From positions 1 to 64,000 of the forward strand of contig NZ_JJNZ01000010.1 in assembly GCF_000690055.1 (NCBI RefSeq): a DNA stretch of 64,000 bases, written 5' to 3'. Shown in pieces: positions 26,793 to 36,213 of this stretch (position 1 is the stretch's first letter; each line of letters opens with the position of its first letter). The DNA is from Pseudoalteromonas fuliginea (GTDB lineage Bacteria > Pseudomonadota > Gammaproteobacteria > Enterobacterales > Alteromonadaceae). The position numbers and the translations under genes are program-made. Below the pieces are notes generated by a model. That model ran no database searches. It was not told the origin of the DNA and saw nothing but the letters and a program-made list of their open reading frames with translations.

Positions 26793-27518
26793 ATGGGCAG
26801 AGCATTTGTAGTTCGTCAAAGTTCTATGATCAAAACGGCTAATGCTAAAACGAAAATAAACTCAAGGTATGGTAAAGAGATTTACGTTGCAGCAAAAAGT
26901 GGTGAACCCGATCCCGAAGTAAATCAAACATTACGCCGCCTAATCGAAAAAGCTAAAAAAGACCAAGTTCCCGCACACGTTATTGAAAAAGCAATTGAGA
27001 AAGCAGCCGGTGGAGCAGGGGAAGACTATTCAGTTGCCCGTTACGAAGGCTATGGCCCTGGTAATTGCATGGTTATTGTTGACTGTTTGACCGATAATCC
27101 GAACCGTACTATCAAAGATGTACGTTTGCCATTTACTAAAACAGACTCAAAAATTGGTACTCCTGGCTGTGTAGCGCATATGTTTGATCATTATGCGGTA
27201 CTTGGCTTTGCAGGCGATGACGATGAGGTCGTATTAGAAGCATTAATGATGGCTGATGTTGATGTAACCGACGTTGAAGCCGAGGACGGTAAAATATCGG
27301 TATTTGCACCGCCAACAGAATACTTTAAAGCTAAAACAGCCCTTGAAGACGCATTTGAAGGCATTAACTTTGAAGTAGATGAAATTACGTTTATTCCTCA
27401 AGTTAATATTGAAATTGAGGACGAAGAAGTTATCGCTAACTTCGATAAGTTTATAAATATGCTTGAAGATTGTGACGATGTACAAAATATTTATCACAAT
27501 GCCATTGTAAAAAATTAA
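26793..27518 (+). CDS. YebC/TACO1-family protein (YeeN-like)
   Basis: This 241-residue protein belongs to the YebC/PmpR/TACO1 family, now linked to relief of ribosome stalling and sometimes to transcription control. The N-terminal part [30 protein letters not shown] is the shorter YeeN-like version of the usual GHSKWxNIKHRK start. Middle motifs include [41 protein letters not shown] and CLTDNPNRT. It is monocistronic with its own terminator at 27540. Confidence 0.9.
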   Translation: MGRAFVVRQSSMIKTANAKTKINSRYGKEIYVAAKSGEPDPEVNQTLRRLIEKAKKDQVPAHVIEKAIEKAAGGAGEDYSVARYEGYGPGNCMVIVDCLTDNPNRTIKDVRLPFTKTDSKIGTPGCVAHMFDHYAVLGFAGDDDEVVLEALMMADVDVTDVEAEDGKISVFAPPTEYFKAKTALEDAFEGINFEVDEITFIPQVNIEIEDEEVIANFDKFINMLEDCDDVQNIYHNAIVKN

Positions 27519-27539
27519 ACGTAAACGGTTAAAAGCTTT

Positions 27540-27575
27540 AAAAAGCGTGTTTTGTGTATGCAAAACACGCTTTTT
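27540..27575 (+). terminator. Strong terminator after the YebC-family gene
   Basis: A 15-bp stem AAAAAGCGTGTTTTG / CAAAACACGCTTTTT with a 6-nt loop ends in a T run. Confidence 0.93.
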
Positions 27576-27679
27576 TACGTTTGAATAAATGTTAGATATT
27601 CATGTGTATTATGCTTATTTGAATATATATATTTTTAAAATGCCATAAAAGCGCTGCTATTTTAATTCTAGGCGATAAA

Positions 27680-27701
27680 AAACCAGCCCGAAGGCTGGTT
27701 T
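27680..27701 (-). terminator. Terminator of malate synthase gene with UUCG tetraloop
   Basis: On the minus strand AAACCAGCC-TTCG-GGCTGGTTT is followed by TTTAT. A 9-bp stem closed by the very stable UUCG loop lies 44 bp past the glcB stop. Confidence 0.92.
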
Positions 27702-27744
27702 GACTCAAAAAACAATTCAAGCTCGTGTTAAAAATTTGGAGTGA

Positions 27745-29925
27745 TTAACAATGTTGTGCTTTGTATTTAATACGGTAGCTATGCAGTAATGGTTCAGTGT
27801 AACCACTAGGCTGTGTTACGCCTTCTAAAACTAATGCAGTAGCGGCTTGAAACGCAATGCTGTTATTAAGGGTTTCTTCGTCTGTTGCCATGGGTGTATA
27901 GGCAGTGTCATGCTCGTTTTGACCATCAACCACTTTGGCCATTTTAGCCATGGTTGATTTTATTTGCGCCTGTGAGCACACGCCATTTAGCAACCAATTA
28001 GCCATATGCTGGCTTGAAATACGCAGTGTTGCTCTGTCTTCCATTAGCCCAATATGGTTAATGTCAGGTACTTTTGAACAGCCTACGCCTTGATCAATCC
28101 AACGTACAACGTAACCTAAAATACCTTGTGCGTTGTTTTCTAGCTCACTTTGAATATCTTCTTTTGAAAGCGTTTTTGGGTCTGCCATTAGCGGCGGTGT
28201 AAGTAGGTTATTAAGGCTAGCAATAGTACGTTTAGCTATGCTTTGCTGCTCATTAAATACGTTTATATCGTGATAATGCATTGCATGCAGGGTAGCAGCT
28301 GTAGGGGAGGGCACCCATGCTGTATTAGCGCCTGATTTAGGGTGAGCTTGTTTTTGCTCCATCATTAATGCCATTTTATCTGGCATTGGCCACATGCCTT
28401 TACCTATTTGTGCTTTATGACTCAAGCCACAAGCAAGGCCAATATCGACATTGCGATCCTCATAAGCTTGTATCCATGGTTGCTGTTTAATCTGTGCTTT
28501 TGGAAGTACAACGCCCGCTTGCATAGAGGTATGAATTTCATCGCCTGTGCGGTCTAAAAATCCAGTATTTATAAATACAACACGCTCTTTGGCTGCACAA
28601 ATACAGGCTTTCAGGTTTACAGAAGTGCGGCGTTCTTCATCCATAATACCCATTTTAAGCGTGTTTTTAGGTAAGCTTAGCGCTTCCTCTACTAAGCTAA
28701 ATAAAGTGTTAGTAAACGCTACCTCTTCAGGGCCATGCATTTTTGGTTTAACTATATTAATACTTTGCGCGCTTGAATTTTTTATACCTGTTTTTTTATT
28801 TAGGTCGTGCAGGGCTGCGGTCGCAGTAAACATCGCATCCATAATGCCTTCAAATACCGGTTGATTGTACACATCGGTAATAGCAGGGTTCGTCATTAAA
28901 TGGCCAACGTTTCTTACAAACATCATGCTACGGCCTTTTAAAGTAACTGTGCCACCATCAAGTGCGGTGTATGTTTTATCACTTTGCAGAGTGCGCTCAA
29001 CAGTTTTATCGCCTTTTTTAAACGATTCAACTAAGCTACCTTGCATCAACCCAAGCCAATTTTTATAAACTTGTACTTTATCTTCTGTATCTACCGCAGC
29101 TACTGAATCTTCACAATCCATAATGGTGGTAAGCGCGGCCTCTAGCACTACATCTTTTAAGCCTGCTTTATCAGCTTGGCCAATAATGTGGTGGTGATCG
29201 ATATGTAGCTCTATATGTAAGCCATTGTTTTTTAATAACACTACAGTTGGATTTTGCGCTTCTCCTTGATAGCCAATAAGCTGAGATGGGTCAGCTAATG
29301 TGGTTTGAGAGCTATCACGCAAGGTAATTAAAAGTGCGCCATCTACTACTGAGTAATTCGTGCTTTCTATATGCGAGCCATTAGTCAACGGCAATGCTTT
29401 ATCTAAAAACTGGCGAGCGTAGGCCATTACCTTAAAGCCACGAACAGGGTTGTAGGTATTACCTTTTTCAGCCCCGTCATCTTCGCTTAGTACATCAGTA
29501 CCGTATAAAGCGTCGTATAACGAGCCCCAACGCGCGTTAGCGGCATTAAGTGCAAAGCGTGCGTTACTTACAGGCACAACCAATTGAGGGCCTGCTGTAA
29601 GGGCCACTTCAGGCTCTACATTTTGGGTTTCAATTGTAAAGTTGGCAGGCTCTTTTACCAAGTAGCCAATATCTTGTAAAAAGGCATGGTACTTGGCGCT
29701 ATTCCACGTTTTATTAGCTAGATGATAGTCATCTATTTGCTGTTGAAGCAGCTCTCGCTTTTCAAGCAGTGCCTTATTTATAGGGGTAAGCGTTTGAACT
29801 ATATGTGCAAAGCTTTGCCAAAATTGCAGCTCACTTAAGTGAGTGCCAGGGAGTAATTGGCTTTTAACAAAATCAGCGAGTTGTGTGTCTACGCTGAGTC
29901 CTGAGTGTGTGAGAGTGTGGGACAT
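27745..29925 (-). CDS. glcB: Malate synthase G
   Basis: This is a 726-residue malate synthase of the G type, condensing glyoxylate and acetyl-CoA to malate in the cytoplasm. Recognised segments include the TIM-barrel motif [19 protein letters not shown] near residue 270, [15 protein letters not shown], the catalytic region [17 protein letters not shown] near residue 430, and [15 protein letters not shown]. Length (about 723) is as usual. It is divergent from the isocitrate lyase gene 242 bp away, so the two glyoxylate-shunt genes probably share a control region. A UUCG terminator follows. Confidence 0.96.
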   Translation of the reverse strand: MSHTLTHSGLSVDTQLADFVKSQLLPGTHLSELQFWQSFAHIVQTLTPINKALLEKRELLQQQIDDYHLANKTWNSAKYHAFLQDIGYLVKEPANFTIETQNVEPEVALTAGPQLVVPVSNARFALNAANARWGSLYDALYGTDVLSEDDGAEKGNTYNPVRGFKVMAYARQFLDKALPLTNGSHIESTNYSVVDGALLITLRDSSQTTLADPSQLIGYQGEAQNPTVVLLKNNGLHIELHIDHHHIIGQADKAGLKDVVLEAALTTIMDCEDSVAAVDTEDKVQVYKNWLGLMQGSLVESFKKGDKTVERTLQSDKTYTALDGGTVTLKGRSMMFVRNVGHLMTNPAITDVYNQPVFEGIMDAMFTATAALHDLNKKTGIKNSSAQSINIVKPKMHGPEEVAFTNTLFSLVEEALSLPKNTLKMGIMDEERRTSVNLKACICAAKERVVFINTGFLDRTGDEIHTSMQAGVVLPKAQIKQQPWIQAYEDRNVDIGLACGLSHKAQIGKGMWPMPDKMALMMEQKQAHPKSGANTAWVPSPTAATLHAMHYHDINVFNEQQSIAKRTIASLNNLLTPPLMADPKTLSKEDIQSELENNAQGILGYVVRWIDQGVGCSKVPDINHIGLMEDRATLRISSQHMANWLLNGVCSQAQIKSTMAKMAKVVDGQNEHDTAYTPMATDEETLNNSIAFQAATALVLEGVTQPSGYTEPLLHSYRIKYKAQHC

Positions 29926-30167
29926 AATTGCCCTCCTTAAACGGTCGCGATGTTGTTGTGCGCTTGTGCGTTAAGGCAACAATAACGCAAAAAAGCAATG
30001 TTGAGTGCTTTTTAGTCATTCATAAAATATATAGCCGTAATAACAACTATAAATTTACTAAATCTAAAAAATGAGCCTAATGTTGATTTAAGCGCTACGG
30101 AGCATGAGCAACGTAGCCACTCTCACAACACTAAAATTATTTACACACCCGTTCGAAGGATTTTATT

Positions 30168-31769
30168 ATGACAACATATCAACGCGAAACAGACACACTC
30201 TCAACTCTTTGCCAATCTCAAGGTAGCGCATGGCACGCAATCAACCCTGAATATGCAAGCCGCATGCGCTTGCAAAACCGTTTCCGTACTGGGATTGAAA
30301 TTGCACAATACACAGCAGACGTAATGCGTGAAGATATGGCAGCATATGACGCAGATACAAGCCAGTACACACAATCTTTAGGCTGTTGGCATGGTTTTAC
30401 TGCACAACAAATGATGATGGCTATTAAGCGCCATCAAAAAACAACTAAACGCAGCTATGTATACTTAAGTGGCTGGATGGTTGCAGCGCTTCGCTCTGCA
30501 TTTGGTCCGCTGCCAGATCAAAGCATGCACGAAAAAACATCGGTACCTGCATTAATTGAAGAAATTTACACATTTTTAAAGCAAGCAGATGCACGTGAAC
30601 TAGACCACTTGTTTAACGACCTAGATGAAGCAAAAGCGAACGGAGGCGATGTTCAAGCTGTTATTGATAAAATAGACAACTTTGAAACCCATGTTGTGCC
30701 AATTATTGCTGATATTGACGCAGGTTTTGGTAACGAAGAAGCAACTTACTTACTGGCTAAAAAAATGATTGAAGCCGGTGCGTGTGCCATTCAAATAGAA
30801 AACCAAGTATCTGACGCTAAACAATGTGGTCACCAAGCGGGTAAAGTGACCGTTCCACACGAAGACTTTTTAGCAAAAATTAACGCAGTACGTTACGCCT
30901 TTTTAGAGCTAGGTATTGATAACGGTATTATTGTGGCACGTACAGATTCATTGGGTGCCAGCCTTACGCAAAAGGTACCTGTTTCGCAAACGCCAGGTGA
31001 CTTAGCAAGCCAATACAATGCATTTTTAGAAACCACGCCAATTAACGGTGTTGATGACTTAAATGAAGGCGACACGGCAATGAAAATTAATGGCCAGTTA
31101 TGTAAACCAACTCGTCTAGATAACGGTTTATTCCAATTCCGTGAAGGCACGGAAAAAGATCGTGTAGTACTAGATTGTATTACTAGCTTGCAGTCGGGCG
31201 CTGATTTACTGTGGATTGAAACAGAAAAACCACATGTTAAACAAATTGCAGAACTGGTAAATCGTGTAAAAGAACACGTGCCAAATGCAAAACTGGTATA
31301 CAACAACTCGCCTTCGTTTAACTGGACGCTTAAGTTTCGTGAGCAAGTGTATCAAGAGTGGGAAGAGGCAGGCCGTGACCTTAGTGCTTACCCAAGTCTT
31401 GGCGATAATAAAGGCCTTATGGCACCAGAAATGGATGCAACAGAGCTTGCGCAAGCAGCCGATTTACTAGTGCAAAACTTCCAGCGCGATGGCGCACGTG
31501 AAGCCGGTATTTTCCATCACTTAATAACCTTGCCGACATACCATACAGCTGCGCTAAGCACTGATATTTTATCAGAAGGTTACTTTGGCGATATGGGTAT
31601 GCTGGCTTATGTACGTGACGTACAACGCCAAGAAATTCGCCGTGAGCAAGCATCGGTTAAGCACCAAGATTTAGCAGGGTCTAACATGGGCGATACGCAC
31701 AAAGAATACTTCTCTGGTGATAACGCGCTAAAAGCCGGTGGTGAAGACAACACCATGAACCAGTTTTAA
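30168..31769 (+). CDS. aceA: Isocitrate lyase (long form)
   Basis: This 533-residue isocitrate lyase splits isocitrate to glyoxylate and succinate, the first step of the glyoxylate shunt. The catalytic cysteine signature is DAKQCGHQ (the K-K/R-CGH motif with Gln in place of the second basic residue) near residue 222. Metal-binding IIADIDAGFGNEEA lies near 182, and QIENQVSD and IVARTDSLGA follow. The protein is longer than E. coli AceA (434) and matches the 530-residue class common in Pseudomonas and marine gammaproteobacteria. The start has an AAGGA ribosome-binding site. It is paired divergently with glcB. Confidence 0.95.
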   Translation: MTTYQRETDTLSTLCQSQGSAWHAINPEYASRMRLQNRFRTGIEIAQYTADVMREDMAAYDADTSQYTQSLGCWHGFTAQQMMMAIKRHQKTTKRSYVYLSGWMVAALRSAFGPLPDQSMHEKTSVPALIEEIYTFLKQADARELDHLFNDLDEAKANGGDVQAVIDKIDNFETHVVPIIADIDAGFGNEEATYLLAKKMIEAGACAIQIENQVSDAKQCGHQAGKVTVPHEDFLAKINAVRYAFLELGIDNGIIVARTDSLGASLTQKVPVSQTPGDLASQYNAFLETTPINGVDDLNEGDTAMKINGQLCKPTRLDNGLFQFREGTEKDRVVLDCITSLQSGADLLWIETEKPHVKQIAELVNRVKEHVPNAKLVYNNSPSFNWTLKFREQVYQEWEEAGRDLSAYPSLGDNKGLMAPEMDATELAQAADLLVQNFQRDGAREAGIFHHLITLPTYHTAALSTDILSEGYFGDMGMLAYVRDVQRQEIRREQASVKHQDLAGSNMGDTHKEYFSGDNALKAGGEDNTMNQF

Positions 31770-31792
31770 TTCCTAACTAGATAGTGTTACTC

Positions 31793-31812
31793 AAGGGCCA
31801 ATAGGCCCTTTT
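31793..31812 (+). terminator. Terminator after aceA
   Basis: AAGGGCC-AATA-GGCCCTT is followed by TTTTTA, 24 bp after the stop codon. Confidence 0.9.
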
Positions 31813-31867
31813 TTATTGCTTTAAATAAAGTTAGAACATTGAAGCACAATTACAGATCAGACTTTAA

Positions 31868-32183
31868 CTAGGGCGTGTTGATCTTTGTGGATTGAAATTT
31901 GTTCAATCTAGGGCGATTAAATCGCGGCGCGAGGTTTGTAACCTAGTGGGCTAAGTAAAAACCGAGCAAAGCTTCCGCGTCCTGCTCACGCCCCTTACCT
32001 ACATCCATGTAGGCAACAAAGAGTTTATCGTCCCTAGAAAGAACCCAAAGGGCAGCGCATGTTTGGTATTTATGCTACGTTATCGCCTATTCATGGGGAA
32101 TAACCACACTACATAAGCTCCGCCTTGCCTAAAAACCAAACATACTGCTGCAAATTCACCAACCAAAGTTCAACACGGCCTTG
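31868..32183 (-). repeat. MITE-like element, family 1, copy with about 49-bp internal insertion
   Basis: It is inverted relative to the 12952 copy. The left end CTAGGGCGTGTTGATCTTTG is well kept; the right end CCAAAGTTCAACACGGCC is diverged. Compared with the 267-bp copy it carries an extra segment at about 31974-32012 (GCTTCCGCGTCCTGCTCACG...CATGTAGGC). A near-direct repeat GATCAGACTTTAACTA / GATCAGAGTTTAACTA stands just outside the left end and 46 bp outside the right end. Confidence 0.75.
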
Positions 32184-32196
32184 CCAAATCATTTTG

Positions 32197-32526
32197 GATC
32201 ACTATTTAACTACCTGTCTCAATTTACAGATCAGAGTTTAACTAACCTTTCATAAAACGGTATATTTGGGGTGATTTTGCTGTAAAAAGCGTTTACGGCA
32301 ACTTTAAAAGGCGGGTAAGTGACTGATTTTTGCTTTAATAGGCAAACTAAACGAATTTATAAACCGATTTTTTACTAACTTCTTTGTGCTATAAAACAAA
32401 ATTTTACTAACTGAAAGGCTATAAACAGTGACTCAAACCGATTTTTTACCAACTCAAGTTACAAAAAATGTTATAAACCGAAATTTTACTAACTCAAGTT
32501 TTAGCTAAGTCCGATATTTAACTGTC
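32197..32526. repeat. Cluster of ATTTTACTAACT-like motifs
   Basis: The gene-free stretch contains repeated short segments: ACTATTTAACTACC (32201), GAGTTTAACTAACC (32233), ACCGATTTTTTACTAACT (32363), AAATTTTACTAACTG (about 32399), ACCGATTTTTTACCAACTC (32438), and ATAAACCGAAATTTTACTAA (about 32473). Three of these are preceded by TATAAA(C). Spacing is irregular (30-45 bp), so this is not a simple tandem repeat. No ORF is present. Confidence 0.6.
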
Positions 32527-32533
32527 ACAGAAG

Positions 32534-32550
32534 TGTAAAGGGGGTTTACA
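32534..32550. repeat. 17-bp palindromic motif, copy 4
   Basis: TGTAAAGGGGGTTTACA is identical to copy 2 and lies in the gap between aceA and the 3' end of the S9 peptidase gene. It is not in a promoter position for either neighbour. Confidence 0.7.
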
Positions 32551-32620
32551 GTTTGAATACTATAGCGGTAAATATAAAAGCCACTTATTTGAAGTGGCTT
32601 TTATTTGAGCTATAAATTTA

Positions 32621-34645
32621 TTATTTAGTGTGTTTATCAAACCACCATTGAATATAAGCAACTTTTGTCATTAAGTTTGATGGCCGAGCTGTAATGCCAT
32701 GTGAAGCATTAGGAATTCGCACCATTGCAGTATCAACACCTTGTAATTTTAATGCCTGATAAAACTGCTCAGTTTCTGAAATTGGTGTACGGTAGTCAGA
32801 TTCACCAGTGAGCAACATAGTAGGAGTTTTAACGTTTCCAACATAGCTAATAGGCGAGCGTTTCATGTAGTGCTCAATGTGATCCCATGGTTTACCTGGG
32901 AACCAATAATCAGCAAAAAACGGGTAAAAATCTGCTGTTAGTACAAAACTGATCCAATTAATAACCGGTTTGGCAACTACAGCCGCAGCAAAGCGATCGG
33001 TATGACCTACAATCCAAGCTGTTAGCACACCGCCACCAGAGCCACCGGTTACAAACAATTTAGACTCGTCAATAAAGCCTTTCGCTATTAGCGCATCAAC
33101 ACCTGTCATTAAATCATCAAAATCGTTACTTGGGTAATTATGATGAATAGTTTGTGCAAACTCTTTACCATAGGAATCACTACCACGTGGGTTCATGTAT
33201 AAAACGACATTGCCTTTGGCTGCAAACAGTTGAATTTCAGCGCTAAAGTGCGGGCCATAATTAGCGACAGGGCCGCCGTGAATTTCTAGTATTAGCGGGT
33301 ATTTTTTGCTGCTATCAAATTCTGGCGGGTAGGCAATCCACCCCTGAATAGGAAGTTCATCGTGGCTTGATTTAACCCAAATTTCTTCCACTTTAGCCAA
33401 AGCTCTGTCGCCCAATGCATCTGCATTAAGGGTAGTTAAACGCTGGGCTTTACCGCGTTTAATTGTTGCTATATCAGCAGGGCGCTGGGTATCGGCAAGG
33501 GTAAAGGCTACCTCTCCATCTTCGCTTACATCAAAGTCGCCACCAGAATAAGGGCGTCCAAAGGCAACGCTGCCAATTTGAGTTGTTATTATTTTACGCT
33601 TGCCACTGCGTGGTTGATAGGCGAGGGCGGTTTGGCCTTTATCGGCGTAACTAAAGTACACACCTTTTGAATTGGCACTCCATTTTATTTGCCCAACGCT
33701 ACGATCAAAATTTGGCGTTAAACTAGTTGTGTTACCTGTTTTTAAATCACGAATATAAAGTTGAGCATTTTCGTAATTAGTGCGTATATCGTCATAACCG
33801 GTGTACGCTAAGTAACGGCCATCGGGCGATACTTTAGGTTGTTCATCAGGGCCATCTCGGTTAGTAATTTCGGTTATAGTTTGCGAGGCCAAATCAAGTT
33901 TATAAATTTCATTATTTGTGAATTTTAGCTGGTTGTTTTTATGTCGGTTTGCAGAAAAATAAAGTGATTTACCATCGTTACTAAAGCTTACATCGCCGGC
34001 GTTATCAAACTCATCATGAGTGAGTCGCTTGGCATTACCACCGTTAGCATCTATGGAAAATAATTGGCTAAAACCTTTTTGTGTGTAACCGCCACCATCT
34101 GAACGGTAATAAACATCATCAATAAATTTAGCGGGTTCTGCCCACGTTGCCCCTTTTGGTTTACCGGGCAGGTTTACGGGGGCTGAAGTTGCACTTGGTA
34201 CAAACATGTTAAATATTAATTGGCTAGAATCAGGGCTCCATGTAATTGCACGAGGGCTACTCGTTAAGTTACTGATTTTTGCCATAGCACCTGTTTTAAG
34301 CCATTTTATATATATTTGGCTGCTGCCATCACGTGTTGATATAAACGCAAGGCGTTGACCATCAGGAGAGAGTACTGGCGAATAATCCATATGCACGCCA
34401 GAGGTTAATGGTTGCATTTGTTTAGTTTTATAATCAACAGACCAAATATTACCCACTTTGCGGTCTGTTTTTATATCCATACGATTACGCACAAAGTAAA
34501 CGGTTTTACCGTCTTCGGTTATATCTATCTGATTCGCATATTCAAGGTCGAATACGTTTTCAAGTTGTAGCGTTTGTTCTGTTTGACTCGTAAAACCTGA
34601 AAAACTGACTGTTGCCAAAAGCGCAAAAGGGGCAATAAACTTCAT
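32621..34645 (-). CDS. Secreted S9-family prolyl oligopeptidase (dipeptidyl aminopeptidase/acylaminoacyl-peptidase type)
   Basis: This 674-residue serine peptidase has a signal peptide (residues 1-20). A WD40-like beta-propeller covers about 30-400, with repeated SPDGQRLAFIS, SPDSSQLIF, SNDGKSLYF and SPDGRYLAYTG strands. A C-terminal alpha/beta-hydrolase domain follows. The nucleophile serine is in VTGGSGGGVLTAWI (GxSxG, about residue 540), the aspartate in LLTGESDYRTPISE and the histidine in IPNASHGI. It probably trims short peptides in the periplasm. The short minus-strand gap to the siderophore genes gives no sign of cotranscription. Confidence 0.9.
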   Translation of the reverse strand: MKFIAPFALLATVSFSGFTSQTEQTLQLENVFDLEYANQIDITEDGKTVYFVRNRMDIKTDRKVGNIWSVDYKTKQMQPLTSGVHMDYSPVLSPDGQRLAFISTRDGSSQIYIKWLKTGAMAKISNLTSSPRAITWSPDSSQLIFNMFVPSATSAPVNLPGKPKGATWAEPAKFIDDVYYRSDGGGYTQKGFSQLFSIDANGGNAKRLTHDEFDNAGDVSFSNDGKSLYFSANRHKNNQLKFTNNEIYKLDLASQTITEITNRDGPDEQPKVSPDGRYLAYTGYDDIRTNYENAQLYIRDLKTGNTTSLTPNFDRSVGQIKWSANSKGVYFSYADKGQTALAYQPRSGKRKIITTQIGSVAFGRPYSGGDFDVSEDGEVAFTLADTQRPADIATIKRGKAQRLTTLNADALGDRALAKVEEIWVKSSHDELPIQGWIAYPPEFDSSKKYPLILEIHGGPVANYGPHFSAEIQLFAAKGNVVLYMNPRGSDSYGKEFAQTIHHNYPSNDFDDLMTGVDALIAKGFIDESKLFVTGGSGGGVLTAWIVGHTDRFAAAVVAKPVINWISFVLTADFYPFFADYWFPGKPWDHIEHYMKRSPISYVGNVKTPTMLLTGESDYRTPISETEQFYQALKLQGVDTAMVRIPNASHGITARPSNLMTKVAYIQWWFDKHTK

Positions 34646-34772
34646 TTTTATTCCTTGTTATTAAACAGTATCACATCTGTTATAAGGCAATAATGATTGA
34701 AAATAAACCCGATTGCGATGAATGCACATTACTTAGATAATGACTTATTTGAGTAATATGCATTTTAAGGGA

Positions 34773-36083
34773 TTAAGCTAAAGCAACTGCTTGTTGAGCT
34801 TGTTCTTGCAACTCTGCCTGTAATGAGTGTGCTATTTCTGCTGACCTTACCGAAAGTATTGAGAGTAAGGTGTCGCTTAAACCATGGGATGATTCTGAAC
34901 GCCCTTGCAAAAATAACGATGGAAGAAAACGTTCGTCCGTTTTAACTTGATAATTTCGATCAATATCAATGTTTCCTAAATAGGCTTTAATAGGTTCTAA
35001 CATAGGCGCCATTTTAGGTCGTTGATACCCTGTTGCTAAAATTACTAAATCGTAATTATTCGTAGCATGCTGATTTGATTTTCTATCAAGTATAGACAGC
35101 GTTATTTTTCCATTTTTTTCAGATGCTTCAGTAACTTCACTGTTAGGGCAATATGTATGTTGCTCCATCATGGCAACTTTTTGTTGATAAAAAATATTAT
35201 ATATTTGCTCAATCATCGATGAGTCAACAGCTGAATAATTAGCGTATTTATATTCTTTTAATAGCTCTTCTCTTTCTTGCTGCGTTTTACTGAATATAGA
35301 GTCTGTTGATGATGGGTTAAAAATTTCATTCACATAGGGACTTGAATCTGCTGGCTTCATCGAATTACCACGCATAATTAAATCAACTTTTGCGTGTGGA
35401 TAATTATCATCAATATCAATAAAAGCTTCCGCAGCACTTTGCCCACCCCCGATTATAGCAATGCGTAAATCTTTTGTTTTTACTGGAATAAGTTTAGCCA
35501 TTTTTGATAGGTAGTGAGTATGATGAAATACAAGCGGGGTTTGTTTTAGCGGTTGAAAAACTTCCGGTATTAAAGGGGTTCCGCCAGTGCCCATAACAAG
35601 TGATTTAGTAAAACGGATCTTACTTGTACCACCTGTATCTGCTGTTGTCACTTTGAGTAATTTTACTTTTTGATTATCCATAACCGGCTCAATAGAGGTA
35701 ACCTCTTCGCCGTATTGACATTGAGAAGAAAAATGACCCGCAACCCAGCGAAGGTAGTCATTAAATTCTAACCTGCTTGGGTAGAAAGTACTTAAATTTA
35801 TGAAGTCCACTAAACGATTATGTGAATGTAAATAATTTAAGAAAGAGTAAGGGCTGGTTGGATTTCTCAATGTAACAAGATCTTTCAAAAATGAGACTTG
35901 TAGCCCACTTTGGTTAGTAATAGTATCACCATGCCATTGATATTCTCGCTGTTTATCAATAAATAAGGCATTTAGTGTGGTGGAATTGCTCTTAATTTCT
36001 TCTAAGGCAATCGCCAAAGCTATATTTGATGGGCCAAATCCGACACCAATGATATCGTATGTAGGTATTAGTGGCTGTGCCAT
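34773..36083 (-). CDS. Flavin-dependent N-hydroxylase of the SidA/IucD/PvdA family
   Basis: This 436-residue enzyme hydroxylates the side-chain amine of ornithine or lysine using FAD, NADPH and O2, making the hydroxamate precursor. The FAD motif is GVGFGPSN at residues 13-20. QVSFLKDLVTLRNPTSPYSFLNYLHSHNRL near 60-90 is the family signature and reads closer to ornithine hydroxylases (PvdA) than to IucD. The NADPH motif is IIGGGQSAAEAF near 212, and the C-terminal motif is LATGYQRPK. The gene runs parallel to the salicylate synthase gene 130 bp upstream and probably shares its transcript. Substrate choice is inferred. Confidence 0.88.
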   Translation of the reverse strand: MAQPLIPTYDIIGVGFGPSNIALAIALEEIKSNSTTLNALFIDKQREYQWHGDTITNQSGLQVSFLKDLVTLRNPTSPYSFLNYLHSHNRLVDFINLSTFYPSRLEFNDYLRWVAGHFSSQCQYGEEVTSIEPVMDNQKVKLLKVTTADTGGTSKIRFTKSLVMGTGGTPLIPEVFQPLKQTPLVFHHTHYLSKMAKLIPVKTKDLRIAIIGGGQSAAEAFIDIDDNYPHAKVDLIMRGNSMKPADSSPYVNEIFNPSSTDSIFSKTQQEREELLKEYKYANYSAVDSSMIEQIYNIFYQQKVAMMEQHTYCPNSEVTEASEKNGKITLSILDRKSNQHATNNYDLVILATGYQRPKMAPMLEPIKAYLGNIDIDRNYQVKTDERFLPSLFLQGRSESSHGLSDTLLSILSVRSAEIAHSLQAELQEQAQQAVALA

Positions 36084-36213
36084 GCTTAAACTCCTCGTTT
36101 AAAACAACTTTTATCTGCTACATAAATTTACTTTTGTTTATAAAAATGTGTAGCAGTGGGTATTAGCTGAATAAGGATTCATTAAGTATCCTTATTTAAT
36201 GAATTACGTTAAT

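Noticed and set aside
27243..27563. Minus-strand frame opposite the YebC-family gene
   Set aside because: The YebC-family protein on the plus strand is strongly conserved; the antisense frame has no domain and overlaps the terminator.
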